Positions 6,649 to 14,814 are shown, counted from the first letter of the stretch. The stretch: 23,387 nucleotides of DNA from CAYOBW01 sp964402115 (GCA_964402115.1 CAYOBW010000104.1:1-23387), one strand, 5' to 3'. Notes: generated by a model from the letters alone, not told the origin. Numbers and translations: made by a program.

Positions 6649-8384
6649 GGATTCCCCTCCCATGCTTCTGCCGCAAATGGTTCCGTCGCGCCCACCCCGC
6701 CGCCTGCCTGGCGCTTTTCCTCCGGTTTGGCGCCGAGCAGGAAAGTCCGCTCCACGAGGGCCGCTGTCTGGACGCGGGGTTCGGCCGTCCGTCCCCACTG
6801 CCAGGCGACGACCGTTACCGTCAGCGGCAGCTTGCTGCGCGACGGAATGGGGGTGAAGACGAGGCGGTCGCCTTGCACGGTCGCCGGGCCGGCGCGGACG
6901 AAGAAGCGCACGGGCAACCCCGCGTCGGACGTGGCCTGCAGCGGCGCCTCCCGCGCGTCGGCCGCCTGGTCCGGGATGGGAGCGAACGTGATGATCTGCG
7001 GGCGGCCGTTTGTGTTCGGCTCGAACTTCAGGCCGCCGGGGTTCGTGGCGAGGCGGTGGGTTTCATCGCCGGGGTGCCAGACGCGCACGTAGGAGTCCGT
7101 CTTACGCCACGTCCGGTCGAGCGCCACCTGGAACGTGTTGCTGCCGAGCGGCACATACGGCCCGCACAGCCATTCGATGGCCGGCTGGCCGGGCGCATGA
7201 TCCAGCGCGGCGCCGCCCTTCACGAAGTGGTTGGGAAGCCGGTCGAGAAAGGTCCCCGCCAGCCGGAACGTGATGCCGTCGTCAAGCGTGGCGTAGCGCA
7301 GCGGGCCGAAGATGCCGCGGGTGTTGAAGGGCAGGGGCTGGCCGGCGGCATCCGCGAAGGCCGGCACTTGCGGTCGGGCGTCCCAGTTGATGCGGGCGAG
7401 GTCACAGGCGGCCCGGGCCGAGGCCTCGTCGAAGTACCACGGCAGGCTGCGCTGCTCGGGCGTGCATTGCGCGTACGACACTGGCGGCAGGGGCGTGACG
7501 CCGGGCACCGGCAGGCCGGTCACGAACCCCGCGGCGAGGTTCACGGGTCGCAGCGCGGGGCTGCCGTCCGGGGCAAGCCGCGCCTGGCAGGCAGCCCGCA
7601 TGTACTGGGCGATCAGCACGGCCATCGGCTCCGTGCAGGCGAAATGCGCGCTGCCGCCCTCGATCAGCAGGCTCCCCGGCCATTCCGGCTGCGCCGCGCG
7701 TTTGGCCCGGTGCTGGCGCAGGTTCTCCGTGGCCTGCTCCCGCCAGCGGGTGAAGATATCGAAGCGGTGCTGCTCCCACTCCGCGGCCGTGCCCGTGGTG
7801 ACCAGCACGGGAACTTGGGGCGACTTCAGCCGGTCCCACTGCCCGTCCTTGATCTGCACCCCGGCGATGCAGCGGTTCGGGAAGGCGCTGGTCAGGGCGT
7901 TGGGGACCATCAGCGCCATGGACTCCCCCATGGGGAACCAGGGCACGGTGGCGAGCTCGGCGTAGCCGGACTTGTCGGCCAGCTCGTCGAGGATCCGCTG
8001 GAGGAACCGCCCGTGTTCCGCGTCGCGGTCGGGGTAGTCCTTGAACGTGTTGAACATCAGGAAGGAGCGGCAGGTGAAGAGCAGCGCCAGGTCGCAATCG
8101 GTGCAGGCCGCCCGCATGGCCGGATGCCCGGCGAGCCAGTGCTCCGGCACGTTCTGCGCCAGCACCACCACGCCGCGCAGGCGCCGGCACGCGGGCGGAA
8201 TCCACAGGTAAGCGTCCGCGGTCGTCGGGGCCAGGCCGGGCGCCGCCGTCGGCGTATGCGTCACCGTGACCATGAACTGGAAGACCTGGTTCGCCGGTGA
8301 GCGGGAGGGCCGCGGCGCCTCGGCGGCTTGAAGGCCACGCAGCTGCGCCACCAGCAGGGCGACGAAGACGAGGACGCATTTCAT
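6645..8384 (-). CDS. Secreted alpha/beta-hydrolase (putative esterase), 579 aa
   Basis: ATG 8384 overlaps the stop of the upstream GH-A gene by 4 bp and has a GGAGGAAG site. A signal peptide (MKCVLVFVALLVAQLRGLQA) is followed by a strand-rich N-terminal part (AYLWIPPACRRLRGVVVLAQ) typical of alpha/beta-hydrolases. Ser155 in PMGESMA is the probable nucleophile, the PVLVTTGTAAEWEQ strand fits the acid region, and His247 in EGGSAHFAC is the probable catalytic His. Residues about 300-579 form a second module without a recognised family (GPYVPLGSNTFQVALDRTW, then ITFAPIPDQAAD and strands), perhaps a beta-sandwich. It probably removes ester groups from the glycan or acts on a small ester, but the substrate cannot be read from sequence. 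It is translationally coupled to both neighbours. Confidence 0.7.
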   Translation of the reverse strand: MKCVLVFVALLVAQLRGLQAAEAPRPSRSPANQVFQFMVTVTHTPTAAPGLAPTTADAYLWIPPACRRLRGVVVLAQNVPEHWLAGHPAMRAACTDCDLALLFTCRSFLMFNTFKDYPDRDAEHGRFLQRILDELADKSGYAELATVPWFPMGESMALMVPNALTSAFPNRCIAGVQIKDGQWDRLKSPQVPVLVTTGTAAEWEQHRFDIFTRWREQATENLRQHRAKRAAQPEWPGSLLIEGGSAHFACTEPMAVLIAQYMRAACQARLAPDGSPALRPVNLAAGFVTGLPVPGVTPLPPVSYAQCTPEQRSLPWYFDEASARAACDLARINWDARPQVPAFADAAGQPLPFNTRGIFGPLRYATLDDGITFRLAGTFLDRLPNHFVKGGAALDHAPGQPAIEWLCGPYVPLGSNTFQVALDRTWRKTDSYVRVWHPGDETHRLATNPGGLKFEPNTNGRPQIITFAPIPDQAADAREAPLQATSDAGLPVRFFVRAGPATVQGDRLVFTPIPSRSKLPLTVTVVAWQWGRTAEPRVQTAALVERTFLLGAKPEEKRQAGGGVGATEPFAAEAWEGNP

Positions 8385-9508
8385 GGCTTCCTCCAGCGCG
8401 CGAACGTTTCGCGCAACACGTCCGCGGCGGGCTTGAGCGAGCCGTCGGCGCGGACGAGGCCGAAGTGGGCCTCGTTCGGGTTCCTGATCGGGTAATCGTG
8501 CAGGCACCAGGCCAGCACGCCGGCGGCCCGGCCCTGCTCGGCGCCCGCCAGCACGAGCGCATAGAGGCGCGCCTGGTCGGCTTCCGAGCCCGGCGCCGCG
8601 CCGATGCCGGCGCGCAGCTCGGGCGCCGCGCCATGCGCGTCGTCGCGCGCGGTGCTCATGCCGCACTCGCCGATGAGCAGCGGCCGCGAGCCGCCCCACT
8701 GGCGCTGGTTGCCCAGGCTCGCCAGCACGCGCTGCGCGCCCTCCTTGAACAGGTCAGCTTTCGGCGCATACTCATGATACTGCAGCACGTCCGGCAGCCC
8801 GACCTCGCGCAGCCTGTCCGTGCGCCACGCGAGGCCGACCGTGGTGAGATGGTTCGTGTCGAGCTGCTTGATGAACGGCTGCGCCGCCTTCAGGTAAGCG
8901 CGGGTCGCAGCGGTCCATTTCGCGTCATCGTCCGGCTCGTTCATCACGTCCCAGAGCAGGACGCGGCCGTCGTCGGCATGCGCGCCCACCGCGTCGCCCA
9001 GCGCCCGCTGCCAGCGCGCCGCGGCGTTGGTGGCCGCCAGCCACGGCTGGCTGAACTCGAAACAGACGACCACGCGGATGCCATGCCGCCAGCCCGCCGC
9101 CAGCAGCAGCTCGAGCTTCTCATGGTAGGCCGGCGTCAAGGCGCCATCGGGCTTGAGCAGCCCGGCCTGTTCGATATGCGGCGCAAATTGAAGAAACGTG
9201 CGGACGGTGTTGCAGCCGAGCGACGCGGCCAGCGTCATGTCCTGCTCCCACACGTCCGCCGGCGTCTTCGTCCACATCCCGCCCCACGGCGTCTCGCGCG
9301 GAAAGTAATTCACCCCGCGCACCGAGAGCGGCGGCAGCTCGCGCACGACCGGCGCGCGCGCCGGTTCGGCCGCGGCGCCCGCCCCCGCGATGGCGAGAGA
9401 AGCGACGCAGCCTGCCCAGGCCCGGAGCAGGGAAGGTCCGCGGCCCCCCGGGCGCGCTGCGCGCGGGGGGCAGCCGCGCCACGTTGCCTGCGTCCTGCGT
9501 ATCGCCAT
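8381..9508 (-). CDS. Secreted clan GH-A glycoside hydrolase (GH5-like), 375 aa
   Basis: The start ATG 9508 is preferred for its GAGGAG site 7 nt upstream. A GTG at 9523 in the same frame would instead overlap the fucosidase stop. The unusually long leader contains a palindromic insert, then a hydrophobic core (WAGCVASLAIAGAGAAA). The TIM-barrel signature is clear: VRGVNYFPRETPWGGMW (first strand), LGCNTVRTFLQFAP, WDVMNEPDDD with acid/base Glu191, QYHEYAP with His245 and Tyr247, and LLIGECGMS with nucleophile Glu281. The E/E pair at strands 4 and 7 with the preceding Asn is diagnostic of clan GH-A retaining enzymes. It resembles cellulase-family (GH5) proteins, but the subfamily and linkage cannot be fixed. 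It lies in a tight operon between the fucosidase and the alpha/beta-hydrolase. Confidence 0.85.
   Translation of the reverse strand: MAIRRTQATWRGCPPRAARPGGRGPSLLRAWAGCVASLAIAGAGAAAEPARAPVVRELPPLSVRGVNYFPRETPWGGMWTKTPADVWEQDMTLAASLGCNTVRTFLQFAPHIEQAGLLKPDGALTPAYHEKLELLLAAGWRHGIRVVVCFEFSQPWLAATNAAARWQRALGDAVGAHADDGRVLLWDVMNEPDDDAKWTAATRAYLKAAQPFIKQLDTNHLTTVGLAWRTDRLREVGLPDVLQYHEYAPKADLFKEGAQRVLASLGNQRQWGGSRPLLIGECGMSTARDDAHGAAPELRAGIGAAPGSEADQARLYALVLAGAEQGRAAGVLAWCLHDYPIRNPNEAHFGLVRADGSLKPAADVLRETFARWRKP
9439..9478. repeat. 40-bp GC palindrome inside the GH-A gene leader
   Basis: Arms CGCGG (9439-9443) and CCGCG (9474-9478), six C (9444-9449) and six G (9465-9470), and GCGCG/CGCGC (9452-9456/9460-9464) give a 16-bp stem with a 3-nt loop and small bulges. 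It encodes the odd RGCPPRAARPGGRGP stretch between the basic n-region and hydrophobic core of the signal peptide. It looks like a palindromic element inserted in frame. Confidence 0.6.
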
Positions 9509-9519
9509 GCGCGGGCTCC

Positions 9520-11631
9520 TCACTCCGGCTGGAACAGCACGTTCCGCAGGTTGACCGGCCGCCAGGCCGCGGCGTCGCCGGGGCGGACCCTGATCTCCTG
9601 CAAACCGGCCTCCTTGATTTCAACCAGCCCGAAGTCGAGCGTTGCGTAGTCGTCGTGCGACGCCGTGCGGGGCGCCTGGCCGGCCAGCCGGACGCCGCCA
9701 ATCTCGATCGCCACGGGCACGTCCGGGTTGGGCGAGGCGGTCTGTGCCGTGACGCGATACGTGCCGGGGCGTGCCAGCCGCGCGCGCCAGGAAACCCAGT
9801 CCTGCGCGTTGTTCCAGTAGCCGAGGTTCAGCGGCCCCGCGCGCGTCTCGGCCTGGACCTGGCCGTGCGTCTCGGCTGCGTCGGGCGTCAGCGTGAGCGA
9901 GCCGTCGGCGGCGGGCGCCACGGCGCCGGGGCGAAAGGGCGCGGCCTTGAGCTGGTCGCCGACCACCTTCAAGCCGTAGGCGAATGCACCCGGCCTGGTC
10001 GCGGGCAACGCGACGGTCAGCCCCTCTTCCGTCTGCTGCCAGGCGAGCTGCGCGCTGCTGCCGAGCAAGCTGACGGAGGCCACCTTGCCGGCTGCGGCGG
10101 CGAGGGAGCGCACAGTGACGACTCCGCCGGTCGGCCACGCCATCAGGTAGGCGTAGACCGCCCCGTTACGAGTCGTGAAGCGGATGTCCTGCCCCGTGTA
10201 GGGCGTCCGGGCATGCTCGGGGCCGAGGTTGCCGTGCTTCATCCCGACCCGGCCTTCGCCCCAGCGGTCCCAGGCGCTGGAGCCGTGGATACCCTCGCTA
10301 TTGATGTCCATCCAGCTGCCCATGTCCTCGAGGGTCTGGAGCCCGCCGGGGTCGAGCTCGCCGGACGGGGTGAGCGGGATGTTGATGGCGTAATTCCCGT
10401 CGCGCGACACCGCTTCGAGCAACTGGTGGATGACCATGCCGCTGTCGTAGAACGTGCCCTTGAGGTAGAACCACTCGCCCAGGCCGTTCTCGGACTGCCA
10501 GGGCTGGTCCCGCTTGATGTCGCCGGGGAAGCTGGACTCGACGTTGACCGCGACGGCGCGGGCATCTTCGTTGCCCTTGGCGAACGCCATCGCCTCGAGC
10601 CTGCCGCCATGGGCCCGGATGCTCTTGTTGTAGAGGTGCGCGATGACGCGCGGCGTGGCGTCGGCGCGCAGGCCGCGGCCGGTGAAGCGCCCGCAGAAGG
10701 GGTAGCTGCCGCCGCCGTCGAAGTAGATGAAGTCCGGGTCGTGCTGGTCGATCGCATCGATCACGCGCCGGGTCCACTTCGTGGCATACCACACGGCGAA
10801 GTCGCGGTGCTTGCGCAAATCGCCGTCGGGAATGCCATGGGAGAGGGGATCGCGCATGCGGAACTCGAGCGGATCGCCGGCGAAGCCTGCGGGAAATGCG
10901 ACGTCCTCCCTGAGGTCGATGCCGTAGAGGTCCTTGAGGTCCAGCCCCAGCTTCTGCCACCAGGTATCCTGGCCGTCGTAGCTCCGTGCGCCGTCGTAGG
11001 GCTCCCCCTTGCGCGGGCCTTCGAGGTCGGCAAGAAACGCCGGCTGGAACCACCAGAGCGAGTAGTCGCCGTGAAACGCAATGCCGAAGCGGATGCCCTG
11101 CTTCCGGGCCGCGCTGCGCCAGTCGCCGAGGATGTCGCGCTGCGGGCCGATCTTCACGGCGTTCCACGGCTGGTACTTCGAGTTCCACAGGTCGAAGTTG
11201 TCGTGGTGCATGCCCTGGCCGATCACGTAACGCGCGCCGGCGCGCTTGTAGAGCGCCATTAGCTTGTCCGGGTCCCACTTCTCCGCCTTCCACCGCGGCA
11301 GGATGTCCTTGTAGCCGAACTCGCTCGGATGCCCCACGCGTTCCAGGTGATGCGGGTAGACGCGTGTGTAGCCGCCCCAGGCATGCTTCGGCATGTAGAT
11401 CCACTTGGCATACCAATCCCCATCCTCCCCCACCGCTTGCGGGCCCCAGTGCAGCCACATGCCGATCTTGGCCTCGCGCCACCAGGCCGGGCACTTGAAG
11501 TGCTCGCCCAGCGACTGCCAGGTCGGCTCGCACGGACCCTCCGCGATCGGGACGGCGATCTGCTCCATGTCCGCCGCCGCCATTGTTGCCGCCGCCGTCA
11601 GCCCGACTACTGCCACACGCAGACTCGACAT
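9520..11631 (-). CDS. Secreted alpha-L-fucosidase (GH29), 703 aa
   Basis: ATG 11631 has a GGAG site about 7 nt upstream. A short signal peptide (MSSLRVAVVGLTAAATMAAA) precedes the GH29 barrel. GH29 landmarks are CPAWWREAKIGMWLHWGPQA (residues 47-66), GHPSEFGYKDILPRW, YVIGQGMHHDNFDLWNSK (135-152) and DPDFIYFDGGG, where Asp305 is the expected nucleophile. SRDGNYAINIPLTPSGELD fits the conserved GNyLLNigP-type motif. After the barrel come a beta-sandwich and an extra roughly 150-aa C-terminal domain (to WRPVNLRNVLFQPE) shared with the second fucosidase, possibly carbohydrate binding. The family hydrolyses terminal alpha-L-fucosides with retention. It heads a four-gene cluster with 11-nt or overlapping junctions. 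About 240 nt separate it from vapC, and a candidate promoter is visible there. Confidence 0.93.
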   Translation of the reverse strand: MSSLRVAVVGLTAAATMAAADMEQIAVPIAEGPCEPTWQSLGEHFKCPAWWREAKIGMWLHWGPQAVGEDGDWYAKWIYMPKHAWGGYTRVYPHHLERVGHPSEFGYKDILPRWKAEKWDPDKLMALYKRAGARYVIGQGMHHDNFDLWNSKYQPWNAVKIGPQRDILGDWRSAARKQGIRFGIAFHGDYSLWWFQPAFLADLEGPRKGEPYDGARSYDGQDTWWQKLGLDLKDLYGIDLREDVAFPAGFAGDPLEFRMRDPLSHGIPDGDLRKHRDFAVWYATKWTRRVIDAIDQHDPDFIYFDGGGSYPFCGRFTGRGLRADATPRVIAHLYNKSIRAHGGRLEAMAFAKGNEDARAVAVNVESSFPGDIKRDQPWQSENGLGEWFYLKGTFYDSGMVIHQLLEAVSRDGNYAINIPLTPSGELDPGGLQTLEDMGSWMDINSEGIHGSSAWDRWGEGRVGMKHGNLGPEHARTPYTGQDIRFTTRNGAVYAYLMAWPTGGVVTVRSLAAAAGKVASVSLLGSSAQLAWQQTEEGLTVALPATRPGAFAYGLKVVGDQLKAAPFRPGAVAPAADGSLTLTPDAAETHGQVQAETRAGPLNLGYWNNAQDWVSWRARLARPGTYRVTAQTASPNPDVPVAIEIGGVRLAGQAPRTASHDDYATLDFGLVEIKEAGLQEIRVRPGDAAAWRPVNLRNVLFQPE

Positions 11632-11655
11632 ACAGAGCTCCCGATTTGTGGGTGC

Positions 11656-11684
11656 AGACTACAGCACGCCTCGGGCCTTGTCCA
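11656..11684 (-). promoter_or_regulatory. Candidate sigma-70-like promoter of the fucosidase cluster
   Basis: On the minus strand TGGACA (11684-11679) and TAGTCT (11661-11656) are spaced by 17 bp, 24 nt upstream of the start codon. The -35 box is one base off consensus; the -10 box matches only in the T, A and final T positions. Confidence 0.3.
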
Positions 11685-11789
11685 CGGCCCAGCGATTCCC
11701 AGCAAGGCCCACCGCGACGACTGGGGTGCGACAGAATCACGGACGGCAGAAGCATTTCGCTGGCGAGGAGACCGGCAGGCGGCGGCCCT

Positions 11790-11806
11790 CGCCTTCGGAG
11801 AAGGCG
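11790..11806. other. Hairpin CGCCTT-CGGAG-AAGGCG in the vapC-fucosidase gap
   Basis: A 6-bp perfect stem with a 5-nt loop, extendable outward by partial pairing (GCCC/GGGC), lies about 65 nt downstream of the vapC stop. Without a T-tract it may be a dispersed intergenic repeat or a weak terminator of vapBC. The rest of 11632-11871 shows only the fucosidase promoter candidate. Confidence 0.3.
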
Positions 11807-11871
11807 GGGCTACGGACGGCGGCAGGCGGCAGGGGCGTGCGCGAGGCGGCGCGAGGCGCAGTACACGCGTA

Positions 11872-12246
11872 TCAGGCGAGGACGAGACCGAACGGCACGA
11901 ATGCGCTGAAATCGTCACGATTGGATGTTGCCAGCCGGCAGCCGCCAACCATGGCGCACGCTGCGATCATGGCATCCACCCGCAGGCGCCGCAGCCGGCC
12001 TGCGGCGTTGAAGAGCCGGGCGGCAGCAGCGGCTTGCGCGTCTTCGAACGCGAGGAGACCACCCGTGAGCAGCCCGCGTACGAGCAAAACTTCTTGCGCC
12101 GTCACGGGGCCGCAGAGGAACTCGAACCACGCCACCGACGACGCGAAGAGCGTCTCGCCATCCCGCAGCCAGGTCGTCACCTGAGCCGCTTCGGGCGTCT
12201 CACGAACAAGCGCACGGACAAGGTAGTTCGTATCGAGACAGATCAT
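11872..12246 (-). CDS. vapC: VapC-type PIN-domain toxin ribonuclease, 124 aa
   Basis: The start ATG 12246 overlaps the antitoxin stop (ATGA), which fixes it over the longer frame. The PIN signature is complete: MICLDTNYLVRAL with Asp5, Glu42 (VAWFEFLCG), Asp91 (RLRRLRVDAMIAACA) and a C-terminal TSNRDDFSAF with Asp111 and Asp112. These acidic residues hold Mg or Mn ions for RNA cleavage. VapC toxins usually cut tRNA or rRNA and are blocked by VapB. Length matches the family norm, so the gene looks intact. It lies between two parts of the sugar locus and has no obvious metabolic role there. Confidence 0.92.
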   Translation of the reverse strand: MICLDTNYLVRALVRETPEAAQVTTWLRDGETLFASSVAWFEFLCGPVTAQEVLLVRGLLTGGLLAFEDAQAAAAARLFNAAGRLRRLRVDAMIAACAMVGGCRLATSNRDDFSAFVPFGLVLA

Positions 12247-12509
12247 GCCTGCCGCCACCGTTTCCGATCTTCACGCACCTCGGTCAGGTACGCTTCCGCT
12301 TTCTCGCGGGCGAGACCGCCCTGGGCATGATAGGCCTCCAGCGCCGCGACCGGGTCGGTTACGTCCGGCAGGGGCTGTTGCTCGGCCTGCGAAAGGGCGC
12401 GCCGAACAACCTCGGCCTGAGAGACCTGCCACCGGGACGACAGATTCTTGAGTCGTCGCATCGTGTCGCCGTCAAAAGCGAATGTCGCGCGGTACCGCAT
12501 CGTTTGCAT
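12243..12509 (-). CDS. vapB: VapB-type ribbon-helix-helix antitoxin, 88 aa
   Basis: The protein starts MQTMRYRATFAFDGDTMRRL and continues LKNLSSRWQVSQAEVVRRAL. The N-terminal strand (RYRATFAFD) and two helices form a ribbon-helix-helix DNA-binding domain. The C-terminal part (ALEAYHAQGGLAREKAEAYL to RKRWRQA) is the toxin-neutralising tail. Starts at 12527, 12509 or 12500 are all possible and none has a strong ribosome site; 12509 is a compromise. It is coupled to vapC by a 4-bp overlap. A perfect palindrome just upstream is the likely autoregulatory operator. Confidence 0.8.
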   Translation of the reverse strand: MQTMRYRATFAFDGDTMRRLKNLSSRWQVSQAEVVRRALSQAEQQPLPDVTDPVAALEAYHAQGGLAREKAEAYLTEVREDRKRWRQA

Positions 12510-12511
12510 AC

Positions 12512-12521
12512 CAGCATGCTG
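12512..12521. promoter_or_regulatory. Probable VapBC operator palindrome CAGCATGCTG
   Basis: A 10-bp perfect palindrome, nearly extended to TAC/GTA on both sides (12509-12524), sits at the start of vapB. VapB-VapC complexes repress their own promoter through such sites. If the GTG- or ATG-proximal TTGACT (12544-12539) is the -35 box, the palindrome would cover the -10 region. Confidence 0.45.
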
Positions 12522-12537
12522 TACCATAACGGAAAGA

Positions 12538-12565
12538 GAGTCAAGACGCCGCCGCCTTTTGACTC
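12538..12565 (-). terminator. Hairpin GAGTCAA/TTGACTC after the propeller gene
   Basis: A 7-bp perfect inverted repeat with a 14-nt loop is followed on the minus strand by TCTTTCC. It lies about 50 nt after the stop of the propeller/NPCBM gene and could end that transcript. The same TTGACT may act as a -35 box for vapBC, so it could be a combined boundary. Weak stem, low confidence. Confidence 0.3.
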
Positions 12566-12616
12566 AACTTCTGCGTTCTGACTCCTCCACGGCAAACACC
12601 CCGGATGGTTTCCTCG

Positions 12617-14749
12617 TCATCGCGACTGGAGCGGCTCGTTCGGCGCGTTGACGGGGCGCGCCGCCGCGCTGCCGGGTTTTTCGGCGCGCGCGCTCAGCGT
12701 GAGCTCGCACAGGTCGACATGGTCGCCGCCGTTGCCATCGCCCCCGTCGGTGGAGGCGATCTTCAGCTCCGTGACCCCCTGCATGGGGACGCAGACGAAG
12801 CAGGGTTCCTCGCCGGCTTTCAGCAGGGGGGTCTCGTAGATCCTCCGGCCGTCCGCCCAGACCTGGACCGTGGCCGTGCCGTTGTTGTTGTCGCGGTCGA
12901 TGCCGGTGAAGAAGCTGAGCCACTGGAACGCGCCGTTGAGCGGCCAGACCTGCTCGGAGCTGGCATGCGTGCCGATGCCGTGCTGGAAGGCGGCCGAACC
13001 GATGCGCAAGGGCTTGCCCTCGATGCTGCGATCGGCCTGCGACTGGCCCCACCCGGGATTGTCCACGATGGCCGAGGCGAGCTTCGGCGTGGCCAAGCCG
13101 TCCCGTCCGGGGGCGAGCAGGGAGAGGGCCGCTTTGAGGACGACAGGGTGCGCGCCGTCGGGATCGGCGACCAGCTCCACGGTGCAGGGCTTTCCGGCGT
13201 TCAGCCACGCGGCGGCGATGGGAACGGCGACCTCGGCGCTGCCATAAGGCGGGATGGCCGGCAGCGCGGCGGTGACCGTATGCGGCTCGCCCGCCCCGGA
13301 CCGGATGGTCGCCTTCAGGGCGGTTGGCGTCGACGCAACCTGGCCGAAGTTCTCGACCCTGACGGCGAGCGCGTCCGGCTTGACGAGCCTGGGACGGCGT
13401 GCCGCCAGGATCGGGTCGAGGAAAGACTGCCCGGGGAGCCGCGCGTAGCCGAAGAGCAGTTCCCCGCGCCTGTCTTTGCCGAGCAGCTTCCCCGCGAAGT
13501 CGGCGGGCGCGAAACCGTTGCCGGCGGCGTCGAAGACGACCACGAGGTCCTTGCCGAGCGGCTCCGACTTCTTCGGCTTGCAGCCTTTGCCGAAATTGAC
13601 GGCTGCCACGGCGCCAAAGGTTAGGGAATCCACGTCCACGTCCGCCTGCGGATCGAAGCCCGCCTCGGCCCTGATGGCGAGCCGGATCTCCCGCGTATCC
13701 GCCGTGATGGGCCGGTCATCCAGAATGGCCAGGCGCCTGCCCACGGTCAGCGGCAGCGCCACGCTCTTGGAACTGTGGGTGTCGCTCCCGTGGTCATCTT
13801 CCTTTGCGGCATCGATGGCCGCCAGGTACAGGTGCGTTGCGCGGCCGCAGGCATCCTGCCGGACCTTGGGTCGCTCCAGCTTGTGCCACCCTTCGATCTT
13901 CCCGTCCGGATGCCGCACCACGTCGGGGTCGTAAGCTTTGCCCGGATCCCAGACCCAGTGCAGGCCGTCCCTGGAGCGCAGGTAGTACGCGGTGCGCCCG
14001 AACCAGTCGTTGACGATGAGGTGGTACTGCACCTCGTCGCGCCAGACGACGGGGTCTTCGAAGGCCCCCTTGATCGGCGGGTACACGCTCTCCGCCGTGA
14101 GCCGCACATACGGCTTGAGCCCGTCCGGGCTGACCCACACCTGGCCGGTGCGCGACACCATCAGCACGCTGCCGTCCTCCCGGCGCGTGAAGGTCAGGTT
14201 CGACATGTTCACCGGCTCCATGCCGCGGAGGTCGAACTGCAGGGTCACCTTCTCCCACGGCCCTTCCAGGCTCTTGGCCTGGTAGCTGCCGCCGATCACG
14301 TAGACCACGTACGTGCCGTCCTGCGCCTGGTAGGCCTCGGCGTTGTGGCCCGGGCCGATCTCCCCGGTGACCGTGAACGGGCCGGCGGGGTTGTCCGCGA
14401 CAGCATGGACGAGGCGGGAGCGCGGCCACTCGCGGTGGCCTTGCGGCGAGCTTTCCAGCCAGCGGCAGACGAACATGTGCTCGCGGCCGTCCGGGCCGGG
14501 CAGGACGCTCGTGCACCAGTACGACCACTGCGCGTCCTCCAGGCCGTTGTGCGCCTCGCGGGGTATGACGTTGGCGCCGCCCCACACGTTGGTCTCCAGC
14601 CCGCCGTGGACGGGGATGGGCCGGATGAGATCGATGAAGGCCGCGCCTTTCACCAGCCCGTCGGGCACTTTGTAGGGCGAGGGGCCGAATTGCGCCCACA
14701 GCGGGGCGGCGAGCGCGAAGAACCAGGCGAGGGCGTGGCGTTTGTGCAT
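12617..14749 (-). CDS. Secreted beta-propeller glycosidase-like protein with C-terminal NPCBM, 710 aa
   Basis: ATG 14749 has an AAGGAG site. A signal peptide (MHKRHALAWFFALAAPLWA) is followed by a repeated-strand region (about 45-350) with NMSNLTFTRREDGSVLMVSR, GAFEDPVVWRDEVQYHLIVN and YYLRSRDGLHW. The E-D-P motif and the blade-like repeats point to a five-bladed propeller of the GH43, GH32 or GH117 kind, though the exact family is uncertain. A CARDB-like sandwich (about 462-545, VRVENFGQVASTPTALKATI) leads to an NPCBM carbohydrate-binding module (about 558-688). That module contains the diagnostic HGIGTHASSEQ and a strand-final LKIASTDGGDGNGGDHVDL, where the acidic and Gly residues suggest a calcium site. 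Gene position directly downstream of the sugar transporter supports a role in exposing or trimming the imported sugar. Confidence 0.78.
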   Translation of the reverse strand: MHKRHALAWFFALAAPLWAQFGPSPYKVPDGLVKGAAFIDLIRPIPVHGGLETNVWGGANVIPREAHNGLEDAQWSYWCTSVLPGPDGREHMFVCRWLESSPQGHREWPRSRLVHAVADNPAGPFTVTGEIGPGHNAEAYQAQDGTYVVYVIGGSYQAKSLEGPWEKVTLQFDLRGMEPVNMSNLTFTRREDGSVLMVSRTGQVWVSPDGLKPYVRLTAESVYPPIKGAFEDPVVWRDEVQYHLIVNDWFGRTAYYLRSRDGLHWVWDPGKAYDPDVVRHPDGKIEGWHKLERPKVRQDACGRATHLYLAAIDAAKEDDHGSDTHSSKSVALPLTVGRRLAILDDRPITADTREIRLAIRAEAGFDPQADVDVDSLTFGAVAAVNFGKGCKPKKSEPLGKDLVVVFDAAGNGFAPADFAGKLLGKDRRGELLFGYARLPGQSFLDPILAARRPRLVKPDALAVRVENFGQVASTPTALKATIRSGAGEPHTVTAALPAIPPYGSAEVAVPIAAAWLNAGKPCTVELVADPDGAHPVVLKAALSLLAPGRDGLATPKLASAIVDNPGWGQSQADRSIEGKPLRIGSAAFQHGIGTHASSEQVWPLNGAFQWLSFFTGIDRDNNNGTATVQVWADGRRIYETPLLKAGEEPCFVCVPMQGVTELKIASTDGGDGNGGDHVDLCELTLSARAEKPGSAAARPVNAPNEPLQSR

Positions 14750-14814
14750 GCGTGTCTCCTTGTGGTACGGCTGGCGCTTCCTGGCCGGTCGGGCTTCCGC
14801 CCGGCGCGCGGCGG

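Noticed and set aside
3397..7092. A 1231-codon open frame on the plus strand opposite the six-hairpin gene
   Set aside because: Composition is Arg, Ala, Val and Gln-rich without recognisable motifs or a signal peptide. It mirrors the GC-rich third positions of the minus-strand gene, which has clear domains and a ribosome site.
14790..14803. CGGGC-TTCC-GCCCG hairpin between the transporter fusion and the propeller gene, as a terminator
   Set aside because: Only a 5-bp stem and no U-tract on the minus strand. The 65-nt gap and the strong ribosome site of the next gene suit a continuous operon.
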